Source: Acanthosepion pharaonis (lineage: Eukaryota > Mollusca > Cephalopoda > Sepiida > Sepiidae). From it: a stretch of 64,000 nucleotides of DNA. The notes below the pieces were generated by a model that worked only from the letters and a program-made list of their open reading frames with translations, made no database searches and had not been told where the DNA came from. Of the stretch, positions 35,190 through 45,614 are shown piece by piece. Within the stretch, counting starts at the first letter, position 1, and every line of letters starts with the position of its first letter. The position numbers were made by a program, and so were the translations under genes. The stretch covers positions 62,501-126,500 of the forward strand of contig CAHIKZ030005210.1 of NCBI GenBank assembly GCA_903632075.3. The letters are read 5' to 3'.

Positions 35190-35790
35190 ATTTTCGGCAT
35201 GTCCGAACTCTTTCGGTTATGCTTTTAGCCATTGTCAAGGATGATTTTATTTTTACTTTTAACTAAATGTTTGGATTTCTATGTATGTATCTAGAAATGT
35301 TTTATTTTCCAAACGCGGTCAGCACGTTGTGGCCGTGTTCATAGTTGATATTATTGAGTGTTGACTTTTTCTTTTTTATCAATACTACTCACATTATTTT
35401 TAGCCTTTTTTAGATGTAGAATATAATATTTGTATTATCAGCGAGTATATTACGGATAGAATTTGGTAGACCTCCATTGCTATTTAAATGAAGCCTAATT
35501 GAGCTATGGTCAGAGAGTGAGTTTTACTTGTTAGGCATGTTGTAGTGTATCCAATATAGCTATTTATGAATTTGGTTTGATCAGGGACACGGTTCCTTAA
35601 GGGACATGTGAATTCATAAATAATATTTGTTCTCTGTAATTTTAATCTTGCATGTGTGTTATTGTCGTTGACGACGACGGTTAGCAATTTGAATTTTTTT
35701 AATAGTAGACAATTTAATTTTCTTGTTTTTGTCGACTGGAGTTGTATATTTCTTTATAATGTTTCTAATTTTTATTTTAAAGAGTGTCTA
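35190..35790 (-). pseudogene. Penelope-like element fragment (RT C-terminus / GIY-YIG region)
   Basis: Minus strand: RNIIKKYTTPVDKNKK, ARLKLQRTNIIYEFTCPLRN, FINSYIGYTTTCLTSK. This matches the element at 60298-61445 in order. The YEF...YIG pair is the GIY-YIG-like endonuclease signature of Penelope-like retroelements. It ends at a hammerhead-like motif (35195-35242): TTGACAA, GGCTAAAAGCATAACC, GAAA. Stops and frameshifts present. Confidence 0.85.
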
Positions 35791-35828
35791 CTACGCCTTT
35801 CATTCGAGACATCATAATTAAGAAAATA

Positions 35829-35920
35829 TGCTCTCCAGGAGGGATTGAACCGACGTCCCCCTTTGTAGAAGAAACCATTGTTTGATGCGGCATGTTTTAC
35901 CTCTCGGCTACAGAGAGCAT
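35829..35920 (-). other. tRNA-like sequence (SINE head or tRNA pseudogene)
   Basis: Minus strand: GCTCTCT at one end pairs over 7 bp with GGAGAGC at the other; between them TAGCCGAGAGGTAAAAC (A box) and GTCGGTTCAATCC (B box), about 90 nt as in a class II tRNA. The T stem is poor, and I cannot assign an anticodon. No SINE body follows that I recognise. Confidence 0.5.
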
Positions 35921-36839
35921 CATAGTTCAGCAAGGCTCTATTTCCCCTTTTAAGGAAAGCACACTTTCTCATTTAGATATTTTTCTCGAAACGTCCGTAC
36001 CTGTTCAGTTTTGTAGCCGAAATGTAAACAAAGCAATTTCTAAAGAATGAATGGATTTATATTTTAATCCAACATTTTTATTATCACTTTATAGGAAATA
36101 AACTCAACATAATTACATACCCACATACATATCATATTAAAACACACCCAAATTTTATTTTATACCCAATAAGAGGCAATATTTGCAAACATGCCAAAAG
36201 CATTTAACAATACAACACAGACCATATAAATCAAAATGCCCATTGGTTAGAAGTTAACATCACAATGTGAAATATTTCACTAATCAGAGAAAACTAAAAC
36301 CTTATTTTTTCTCGAGGCTACTTTCGAGAAAAAAAAAAATATTTCGACTCTCAGCGGCAGAGATGTGACTCTCTACAAGCCGTTCAAACACATGAGAAAA
36401 CGAGGCCATATAGTTTTTTCCTCCTCCCTTCCCCCAGCGCGCTCTGAAAGAAACATGTGTCGGCGACTTTCAAACGAATCATCTCTAACAACAGCAGGCA
36501 TGGTCAGTCGGAGACTTCAGACGAATCATTTCCAACAACAACAAAGAAAGATAGCCCGTGAATCTTCTCCCACAATAGAATCTAGTTTTTTTTTTCTGTG
36601 AATCAATTGTCCAAAGACTTTAACTCAAATAAAGATTATTTTTACTCCTTTTTCTTGCACTCCGTTTAATTCATGTACATATGTTTGTAAATAAAAATGA
36701 TTTTTTCAACAGGTATAACTATGTTTTTCTTTATTTTTATTTTATTATTGTTTGGAATTCAAAAAATCACGACGACTGAATTTCTCACAACATCAAACGT
36801 TACTATAGTGGATACTTGTATTTGAAATAGACACCCTTA

Positions 36840-36840
<1 letters not shown>
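35921..36840. other. No gene recognised
   Basis: AT-rich to 36300. 36360-36600 holds a 78-codon plus frame with an internal near-repeat (gactttcaaacgaatcatc / gacttcagacgaatcattt) but no known domain. Confidence 0.4.

Positions 36841-36841
<1 letters not shown>

Positions 36842-36909
<68 letters not shown>
36842..36909. repeat. (AT)n microsatellite
   Basis: 68 bp of uninterrupted AT. Confidence 0.98.
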
Positions 36910-36910
<1 letters not shown>

Positions 36911-37320
36911 TAGCCGAATTACCTGAGCCTCGCTGCGTGTCACAAATTTTTTGTAAAAATGATTGATTTTAAATCATTGTTATAATTTGTGGAGAATAAA
37001 AAATGATGCATTTCAATATTAATCAATGATCTTGCCGATGTGACCTCCATCTTCTGGCTTTCTCCTATATTTTTTGGATAGGAGCAATTCCCTTGTTCAC
37101 ATTCAAATTTAATTTAATTTAAATCAAAAGGGAAAAAAATTCAGTGGGGTGTTTGTGTCGACCCCGGGAATCCCCTTTGATCAAAATGAAATATACTTAT
37201 GCAAATAACCTGGGTAATGTAGTTTCATAATATATATAGTTATGGAAGTGAGAGGGAGGTCTATCCCTAAAACCTTAGGAGGTGTTCGATAACAAACAGA
37301 CAAAGTCTACAACTTTATAT
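36910..37320. other. Unidentified repeat-like block
   Basis: Starts actagccgaattacctgagcc at the end of the AT run and ends at another AT run (37313-37331). The actagccg-type start beside AT microsatellites suggests a dispersed repeat, but there is no second copy in this window. Confidence 0.35.
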
Positions 37321-37346
37321 ATATATATATATGTGTATGTGTGTAG

Positions 37347-37483
37347 GGCACCTCGGCGTGGTGTAATGGTTAGCAAGCTTGTCTCGCTAGATCAGTTACG
37401 ACTGAAAAGTTAGTTCGATCCTCACTAGTTGTCCCATACTTTCGGCCTTGTGCCACATCTAAGCTACGCTTAGCAAATAACTA
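37347..37483 (+). mobile_element. tRNA-derived SINE, family SA (best copy)
   Basis: ggcacctcggcgtggtgtaatggttagcaagc (A box) and tagttcgatcctc (B box), then cccatactttcggccttg and tgccacatctaagctacgc. About 137 bp. The 16-nt block cggccttgtgccacat at 37443-37458 is the same block as in the 3' tail of the U2-headed SU family. Confidence 0.9.
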
Positions 37484-37489
37484 TATGTG

Positions 37490-38430
37490 TGCATAGAGAG
37501 AGAAAGAGATACAGAGATTAAGAGAGAGAGGGGAAGAGGTAATATTCGTAAATAAAAGCGGTTTTTAGTTAATTCCAGAACGATTTATTGAAAGATGCTG
37601 AGATTTGATTGTAATTACAATTACAGATTAGATTATGAGTGAGAATTTAACTAAATAACTTGGACAAGAAAATCGTTAAGGTTTTTTTTTTGTTTTTTTT
37701 TGCTAATTTTGGAAGGTGATGATCAGTACCGACCAACGTCCGTAGAAAATGAAATCTGAAAAGAGAAAAAAAAAGAAAGAAAGCGGAAGAAAAAGTCGAT
37801 ATCTCCTTTTTGATTTTGCCCTTCCTTCTCCTCCGTTTTATTCTTAATCCCACTCCCTATCATGATTTCGTCTTCACCTCTTGCTATTCCTCCTTCTCCT
37901 CCTCACCCCTTTTACTAGCTAATTATACAAAAGGCGTTCAACTGCCGTGTGCGGTCAGGGCGATGAACTAATACGGAACACTAACAAAAAAGCCGATAGT
38001 TGGGTGGGTTGACAGATTTTTTCAGCACTACAATCACCACCATGGACGCCACCACCATTTGAACCGGTGGGGCAGGTGGTGTTGAATGCATTCACAAGAG
38101 AAGCGGCTATCGTTTAACAAACAGGGATTTGAAAGAAAACCGGGTATTGTTGTGTTAACTCAAGACATGGCGAGGTAGGCTTTGCTTGGGAAATGTTTTA
38201 GGCTAAACAGAAGCAGATGGACATTTTGGCTCTAGACAAAAGGACTAAAGTAAATAAATGAATAAATAAATAAATGATGTTTTATTAAAACATGAAGCAG
38301 GGACAGGAAGCGCAACGGTAGTCATCAATGAATTAAAAACAAGCAAAAAAAGAAAATAGCAAAGGCAAATTAGACAATAAAAACCTTGCAATGAATATCT
38401 TTCTTTATGGGTTCACATTAAAAGACATAC
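37490..38430. other. No gene recognised
   Basis: Includes an (AG)-rich run (37494-37532), a poly-T run (37682-37700) and unique-looking sequence. Confidence 0.5.
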
Positions 38431-38435
38431 AGACC

Positions 38436-38565
38436 CACTAAATCGGAGAGCCGAGTTCGAATTCCAGTCGAGTTCGTTACGTTCACTTATGCGTAAATAC
38501 CCATTGGAAAGGTATGAATACATCTTTTCTCCCCTCCAGGTATGGGTTAAATAGTAGTTGTATCT
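38436..38565 (+). mobile_element. SINE SB copy, truncated
   Basis: atcggagagccgagttcgaattccagtcg (B box), ggaaaggtatgaatacatc, ccaggtatgggttaaatag. The 3' tail is missing. Confidence 0.85.
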
Positions 38566-38835
38566 GGAAAAATTACTGTTATCTCTCCAAAATATTTAAT
38601 GCAATATTCACTCGTAAAAAGTAAATAAATAAAAAATAAAAAAAATAATTATTCTTGTAATCCCCAAAATATGTTCTGGCTGTCAGTAACCCACAAAGTG
38701 TTGATAAGCCATAAAAAAGTCAATCAATTATGAACACACGCGCACACACACGAGCGCACACACAAACATTTGCAAAAACACGAATGCACAAGTTTGTAGG
38801 GAACAGTTAAGGATTTGATATATTCGTCTGAACAT

Positions 38836-39295
38836 TCTCTCTCTCTTTCTTTCATTCTCTCCCTCTCTTTCTTTCTTTCTTTTTCTCTCTCTTTCTTTCT
38901 TTTTCTCTTTCTTTCTTGCTCTCTATTTCTCTTTCTTTCTCTTTTCTCTCTCTCTCTCTTTCTTTTTCTATCTCTCTTTTTCTTTCTTTCTTTTTCTTTT
39001 TCTTTCTTTCTTTTTCTCTTTCTTTCTCTTTATTTCTCCTTCTCTCTCTCTCTCTCTCTATTTCTTTCTTTTCCCCTTTCGTTCTTTTTTCTTTCTTTCT
39101 CGCTATTTCTCTTTCTTTCTCTTTCTTTCTCTCCTTCTCTTTCTTTCTCTCCTTCTCTTTCTTTCTCTATTTCTCTTTTTCTTTCTTTCTTTTTCTCTTT
39201 CTTTCTCTCTATTTTTCTTTCTTTCTCTCTCTTTCTTTCTTTTACACTTTCGTTCTTTTTTTCTTTCTTTTTCTCTTTGTCTCTTTTGATTTATG
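38836..39295 (+). repeat. (CTTT)n polypyrimidine tract
   Basis: 460 bp almost purely C/T on the plus strand. Confidence 0.95.
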
Positions 39296-39531
39296 TCTTC
39301 GAGCGTCTACCAAAAAAGTTCTTTCTATCACCGGAACGCTACCAAGGGTATCTGAACTGCACACTAAATCTACAGTCTTTTTGCCGTTACCGTTTGTGAG
39401 CAGTTCCCGCTGTAGACAAGAGTACTGACACATAAATATGCTACTTCGAAGCAGACGGCCGGCACATCGTATTAGTACAAATAATTTTGATCATTACACA
39501 AATCCCTGAAAATGCGGGTAGCTTCCCAGAA

Positions 39532-39838
39532 CGAGAGAGAGAGAGAGAGAGAGAAGGAAAAAGAGGGGGTGAAAATGAGAACGTGAAGGAAGGAGAGAGA
39601 AGGAGCAACAGGGAAAGGAAAAAAAAGGAGAAAGAGGTAAAAAAAAAAGCGAAAGAAAAAGAGAGAGGTAGAACGTGGCAGAGAGAGGGAGAAATAGGGA
39701 GAGAAAAGTGCGAGTTGAGGTAAGGATTGAGAAAAAGGAGAGAGAGGGAGCAGAGGAGAGCAAGAAAGGGGGGAGAGAGGGAGAGAGCAAAGTGTAAAAG
39801 AGAGAGAGAGGGAGTAAAAGAGAAAAACGGGAGAAAGT
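39532..39838 (+). repeat. (GA)n polypurine tract
   Basis: About 300 bp of G/A, only 240 bp after the pyrimidine tract, so the two could in principle pair as an imperfect inverted repeat. Confidence 0.93.
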
Positions 39839-39839
39839 T

Positions 39840-40208
39840 GTCCTTTTTCTTTTCCTTTTTTAACATTTCCTCGTTGCTCGCATACTCCATCCATAGTATT
39901 CTCAGTATCCTTCTGTAGAACTACATCTCTGTTGCATCCATTCTCCTTATCTATGAGGAAATTGTCAAAAATCTACTGTCATATACCAGAATCGATATTA
40001 CATAGCAGTTCAGCACTATTTATTTTCTAGCTGACGACCAACCATACTGAACTGTTTTAAGCAACATGTTTAAATTATCAGATAAATTACTGTTGTGACC
40101 AAGTAAATGCTTAAGAAATAACAAAACAAGAGGTTGCAGATAAATAGTGTATTGAACAGTAAATACAATAGAAGTGTGTTAGACAGCTTGGGGGCGGTGT
40201 CAGTTGAC
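39840..40208. other. No recognisable feature
   Basis: Unique-looking AT-rich sequence. Confidence 0.5.
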
Positions 40209-40918
40209 CAGCGCTCAATCTATATCACTGTTAATATTTAGCAGACCCCCCCCCACCATGAGGGATATATGTGGCACAAGGCCGAGTTTACCGTGGGTTT
40301 TCCGAGCCCGTAGGCACCGTCAAAAATATTCCCTTAGAAGCCGCAGAAACGGGTTCAGAGACTGTCTACCTCCCCGGACGAAACTTTGCCCTGCGGCAAA
40401 GCCTCGTCCGGGTTCCTCTCTGCCGTGGCAGAGAGTTCGACAGTTACGAACAGTCAAGCACTGTTAATATTTAACAGCACCTCCCACGGGGGATGTATGT
40501 GGCACAAGGCCGAGTTTACCGTGGGTTCTCCGAGCCCGTAGGCTCGGTCAAAAATATTCCCTTCGAACCCGTATAAACGGGTTCAGAGACTGTCTACCTC
40601 CCCGGACGAAACTTTGCCCTGGGCAAAGCCTCGTCCAGGTTTCCTCTGCCGTGGCAGAGAGTTCGACAGTTACGAACAGTCAAGCACTGTTAATATTTAA
40701 CAGCACCTCCACGGGGGATGTTGGCACAAGGCCGAGTTTACCGTGGGTTCTCCGAGCCCGTAGGCTCGGTCAAAAATATTCCCTTCGAACCCGTATAAAC
40801 GGGTTCAGGGACTGTTTACCTCCCCGGACGAAACTTTGCTCTTCGGGAAAGCCTCGTCCGGGTTCCTCTCTGTTAAGGCAGAGAGTTTGACAGTTGAACA
40901 GTCTAGCACTGTTCCTCC
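40209..40918 (-). repeat. Three-unit ~225-bp tandem array of SU-type SINE bodies, hairpin-rich
   Basis: ggcacaaggccgag recurs at 40273, 40501 and 40723 (periods 228 and 222). Each unit holds four to five adjacent perfect hairpins: ccgagccc-gta-ggctcgg, gaaccc-gtata-aacgggttc, ccggacgaaactttgcc..ggcaaagcctcgtccgg, ctctgcc-gt-ggcagag, and cagtt..acagtcaagcactg. Reverse-complemented, each unit ends in ctcggccttgtgccacat, the SU tail. No U2-like head is found in the array. Confidence 0.88.
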
Positions 40919-41335
40919 CGAGTCTCATTTCTCTACTAACTTTATAGTAAGTGGAAGAGTCCACAATAGCCGTATTAGAGGGAGGACACCACAACAATTA
41001 CAAAAAAATAAAATCCCCAAAAAGAAAAGCAGTTGCAGAATTGCTGAATTTATTGCAAGAGAAACAAGACCACACAGTTACAGGATCTTTAATTTCATCT
41101 GCTTACAAGGCAATTACATGAACACTGTTTAGGTAAGACTATATAAATTAAATTGTAAAAGAAATCGTTATCTGATATTACCGTAGCCAGGCGGATTACA
41201 GATTTGTCTGATGATAGGATAATCCAAAGAATGCCATGAACGACGTATTGTCTAGAGTATAGATTGAAGAATTTGTGACAGTAGAGGAACAGTAAATTTT
41301 TTAAAAAGTAAACTATATTAAATCCATTGATAGGT
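40919..41335. other. Unidentified sequence after the hairpin array
   Basis: A plus frame continuing from the array (to 41132) reads RTPQQLQKNKIPKKKSSCR and IAEFIARETRPHS; no family is recognised. I do not call a gene. Confidence 0.3.
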
Positions 41336-41955
41336 CAGCTGCTAAGAAAGTTGGTTCACTGTATTGTGCAAGACAATTTTTCTTTTCAGAATCTATCTTG
41401 CATATTTATAAGTCTACCATTTGTCCATACTTAGAATACTTCTGACACATATGGTCCAGATTTCCTGTTTTATATCTAGAGATTCTTCATAAAATCCAAA
41501 GATGAATCAGTAATATTGTTGGGCCTGATCTGGCATCTCGGCTTCAGTCACTTTCCCATCGCTGTAAAGTCATCTTCTTGTACCTTTTTTATAAACATTT
41601 TCATGGCAATTGTTCGGATGAACTCTCCACTATGGTACCTAGAATTTATGAATTTAAGCACGGTATTACACTGACGACGAGATCACAGCAATTTACAGTT
41701 TGGGCTACTGTAACCGTAAATTCTATGTTAACAGTTTCTTTTCTCGCACTTCTCGCCTGTAGAAGTCTTTTCCGGCGTTTGGCTTTACAGTCGAGTTTAA
41801 TCTTCAAATATTTAAATGCAATGTCAATCGCTCTCTTTCTTTGTTCTCGCTCTTTAGTAATGCCTTTTTTTTTCTAATTCTTCAACACTCAGTAGCTCCT
41901 TGCCTCTTAGTGGCTTTATTGCCTTACTTAGGGTGAACTTGCTTAAAAAATGAAT
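41336..41955 (+). pseudogene. LINE B: 3'-terminal fragment
   Basis: Plus strand: VGSLYCARQFFFSESILHIY-like start, LEILHKIQR, NIVGPDLASRLQSLSHRCKVI, LYLFYKHFHGNCSDELSTMVP, then the family tail (ctccttgcctcttagtggctttattgcc). It carries more of the 5' side than most copies. Confidence 0.88.
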
Positions 41956-42014
41956 CGTTCTCACCACTCCCGATTACAGAATGGTATTTTCATGAAGAGA
42001 AAAGGAAAACTTAT

Positions 42015-42051
42015 CTTTACCGAAGCGTTTCGTCCTCTTTATCAAGGCAAA
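42015..42051 (-). ncRNA. Hammerhead-like motif with UUGAUAA core
   Basis: Minus strand: TTTGCC (stem I), TTGATAA, AGAGGAC (reduced stem II), GAAA, CGCTT, C, GGTAAA (stem I, 6 bp with one G-T). Same layout as 18129-18164 and also with the C3U/G8A pair. No transposon protein is adjacent. Confidence 0.5.
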
Positions 42052-42059
42052 TGTAAGGA

Positions 42060-42890
42060 TTTTATTTTGCAACATGTTAGTTTAAAAAAAACGCTCATAA
42101 ATATTTATCAAGTTAACTGAAAAGTCGAGGTAAATTATGGAGGATGCTAAGTGACATAATTTAATAAACAAAAGTAAGTAAATGATGTTTATTTTTATAA
42201 TGTAATTTATATTTATATTATTTTAGTTTAGGGTTAATTTATGCATTATATATTTTAAATAAAAGGTTATGAATTTAACTGTTTCCTTTTCATTTTTTTA
42301 AACCATTTTTATAGTCACCTATGTTGGCTTGGGAAAGCAACAAGTCTTTCAGGAACGGATATATTAAAAAAAAAAAATCCGGCGTGCGCAGATTTATAAT
42401 TTGATAAAATTCGATGGCGGCACTCTCGAGAATTTACAGTCTAAGTTAATTTTTTCTTTAATAAGTATGGCATTCTTTACATCAAAGTTTGCTTGAATTT
42501 ATTTCTATGTATGACTAATGCATTTGATAAATTGTTTTGTATAAAATTCTTTTTGTATTTATAGATACGTTTTTTAAATTTCTGCAAGTTTCCACAAAAT
42601 ATTGCGAAGAGTAGTTGTGACAGTTTATTTTATATATATATTTTTTTTTTTGTTCTGATTATTTCCATAATAGTTTTGGATATGGTTGTAATTATTTTGG
42701 CATTATTAAGTCTGGAAACCAATTGTAATGAAAATTTCCATTCTGGTGTAAATTTGCATGCTTATTTCGAAAATAACAATAAAACTTTGCTGTAGAGTTT
42801 AGGAGTTATCAACAATATAAGTTTGACCTTATTCGCGTCGCAGTTACAGCCTGTCCGCCATTACTGGCTGTGTTTATATACGTTAGCCTC
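42060..42890. other. No recognisable feature
   Basis: AT-rich non-coding spacer with poly-T and poly-A runs. Confidence 0.5.
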
Positions 42891-42944
42891 GTATATATAT
42901 ATATATATATATATATATAACCTGTGTTATATATATAACACATT

Positions 42945-43095
42945 TCAAGCTATGGGTTAAATATTGGAGCGAATTAGATTCTTCAGCTTTGATTGCAATC
43001 AGTCTAGGCAAAGGACAACTTTGAATTCAAAACCTGATGAGGGCTTTTTGGAGATTTTGTGACACACTGAATGAGATCTCTGGTATCAGTTCCTC
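42945..43095 (+). mobile_element. SINE SB 3' portion
   Basis: caagctatgggttaaatattgg, gcaatcagtctaggcaaagg, actttgaattcaaaacctg, tttttggagattttgtgac. Head lacking; it starts just after an AT microsatellite (42893-42920). Confidence 0.8.
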
Positions 43096-43369
43096 TGAAA
43101 AGTGTTCCTGGTTCTGCACAACAAGCATTCCCCCACTATAATCAAATCATAAGCATAGATGGTCTAGTAGTTTGTTTCTTAGAACAGAATTCTTGTACAA
43201 CATAATCAATGGGAGAATCCTGAACACAACACTGACAATTGTGTTCTTGTTCTTTTCTTTCTTTCATTTACTTTTTTTCTGCTGTAACAACTCTGTAACA
43301 CCGAGCAGCATTTTTACACCAATACTAATAGCAAGTTCCTTGGTTTAAAGAATAACTCAGTTATCGTTA

Positions 43370-43408
43370 TCATTCATTGCTTATATCATACTTATTATAA
43401 AACCCAGG

Positions 43409-43467
<59 letters not shown>

Positions 43468-43800
43468 GTTTATATATTGGATCGGATCGGATTTCCTACA
43501 TTTTTCAACTGATTTCAACAAAACTTCACAGGACTACGTAAAATTACCTTGCGGTGGTTCTGACAGCGACAAAAATTGGAAAAACACAATTGTTTTTTTT
43601 CACGAAATCAATTTGAAAACACGATTAAGAGGCATCGCTGTCTGAGAATAAAAGGGGGACAACTCATATCGAGTTATACTTATTATAAAACCCAGGTTGT
43701 GTGTGTGTGTGTATGTGTGTGTGTGTGTTCGTTTATATATCGGATCGGATTTCCTACATTTTTCAATCGATTTCAACAAAACTTCACTTTTTTTTTGGCA
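43370..43800 (+). repeat. Two copies of a GT-microsatellite-linked repeat
   Basis: tacttattataaaacccagg + (TG)n + tcgtttatatat-ggatcggattt + cctacatttttcaa-tgatttcaacaaaacttcac occurs at about 43388-43530 and 43678-43790. A short insert aatataaaagggggacaac lies between them. Each includes an expanded GT run at the same internal site. Confidence 0.88.
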
Positions 43801-44094
43801 GGTAGTGTTTCTTATTGTCTTGCGCACTTTTTTCTTTATTTTTACATTCAGGATGCCTTAAAAATTCCATTGTTTATAATAAAATTCTATTCAATCGGTA
43901 GACTCATAACGATTGAAAACAATGTTTTTGATTGAGTTTGGGTTTGACCAATTCGTAAAAAAAAACAAAACTAATTAAGACATGCGTGTCCGTCAACCTT
44001 AAACAATAATCTTTGTCAATTTTATTTTTCTGTCTTTATGATGGTTGATACTTGGTCTATCTCTTACATCCCGGGCTCTACTGCTAGTAATTAA

Positions 44095-44870
44095 TAAATT
44101 GTTGAAAAAAATAAAACCTGTCAAATTTTAATAAGAACTTCTAAAAATTTAGTCTTAATTTCTAGTCCAATGCATTGTTCGTTAGACACTGAATCCTTCA
44201 GACAAGTCTCCTTAACATTTTTATTTAGTTTTAATAATGTTTTTCTTTTAATAATGTTTTTCTTTTCATATTCTTTCACACTCTGTAACTCATTGAATCT
44301 TAGTAGCTTTATTACCTTGCTTGGGATAAAATGATTAAAAAAAATCTTTAAATTATGGTTGATTGATTGATTGATTCAGTCAATTTCTACGGTTTATCAA
44401 CCCTTTGCAAGTTATTTAAAGCCAGAAAATATTTTTAGATTGTATTGGATGAACATTAGTTAAAAAAAAAACAACAAAAAAAGAAAACAAAAAATAACGA
44501 GTAGTCCATTATTTATCCAAGATAATGGCAGGGCGTAATGTATGTGCTAACAAATAAAACATGACAAATTTTAAAGAAATTTAAAATATTTTGTTTGAAT
44601 TTCTGACACAATGCATTGTTACTGTTAGACACTGAATCCTTCAGACAAGTGTCTTTCTCATTCTTATTTAGTTTTGATAATGTTTTTTTTTCTCATATTC
44701 TTTCACACTCCGTAACCCCTTGTGTCTTAGTGGCTTTATTGCCTTGTTTAGGGTAAAATGATTAAAAAAAACTAAGGTCGATTAATATATTCGTTTTCTA
44801 CGGTTTATCAATCCTTTGCAGGTTATTCAAAGTCAGAAAATATATTCAAATATTAAGAATTTTGTTTTCG
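44095..44870 (+). repeat. Tandem duplication carrying a LINE B 3' tail
   Basis: Unit 1 (44095-44480) and unit 2 (44545-44870) share atgcattgttc-gttagacactgaatccttcag, the LINE B tail (agtagctttattaccttgc / agtggctttattgccttg, each ending gattaaaaaaa), and tacggtttatcaaccctttgc. The LINE tail therefore amplified by local duplication, not by two insertions. Confidence 0.85.
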
Positions 44871-44894
44871 AGGTTAGTGACACAAGTCTTACTA

Positions 44895-45035
44895 ATTAAC
44901 CCATAGTTGGAGAGAGAAGAGGTGGATTAATAAATTTCCCGAGGGTATTTGTGCTTAAGTTAATATAATAAACCCAACAGGAACTGGAACTCGACTCTCC
45001 GATTAACAATTTCAAGCCATTATCCATTGCAATAC
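44895..45035 (-). mobile_element. SINE SB copy, diverged
   Basis: taacccatagttggagagagaag, gaactggaactcgactctccg, attatccattgc. Body and B box are recognisable; tail lost into (AC)n. Confidence 0.75.
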
Positions 45036-45411
45036 ACACACGCACGCTAACACACACGCACACGCGCGCGCTCGCACACACACACACAGGCGCACGTGCT
45101 CTCTCACTCTTTCGCTTTCTCTCATCTTTTCGCTGATCAGCCGCAGAGTACAATAGTGACAAGACGTGTCTCGTTTACACTTCAGCACGACAATGTTTCC
45201 GGACGAACCAACATTTTATTCACAACCGAACCACGAGGTACACCCTCCATGCACAAACGCTCTCTTTTCGATTTTCAATCGTAGGATGCAATAGTAACAA
45301 GACGTGCCTCGTTTCCCCTTTGGGAAAACAATATCTCTGGACGAACTGACATATTAGTGCCAGTTGAACCACGCGTTGCATCACACACACACACACACAC
45401 ACACACAACGG

Positions 45412-45416
<5 letters not shown>
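45036..45416 (+). repeat. ~130-bp repeat (family RM) with AC microsatellites, two units
   Basis: atagtgacaagacgtgtctcg .. cggacgaaccaacattttatt and atagtaacaagacgtgcctcg .. ggacgaactgacat are two tandem units. Each ends near tgcatcacacacac and (AC)n. The family recurs three times at 55296-55630. Confidence 0.85.
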
Positions 45417-45474
<58 letters not shown>

Positions 45475-45541
45475 AAGAGAGAAGCAACCGGACGTCTAGC
45501 CACACTGATGGGCTATGATATAGCGAAACAGTTTGTGGATG

Positions 45542-45610
<69 letters not shown>
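45417..45610. repeat. Two (AT)n microsatellites
   Basis: 45417-45466 and 45545-45610, the second running directly into the transposon end. Confidence 0.97.

Positions 45611-45614
<4 letters not shown>

Noticed and set aside
38836..39838. Pyrimidine and purine tracts as one large inverted repeat
   Set aside because: Both are low complexity; pairing is composition-driven and no ordered complementarity was seen.
40836..41132. Plus frame running out of the hairpin array
   Set aside because: Begins inside a repeat unit; the unique part shows no recognised family and no conserved codon pattern can be judged from one copy.
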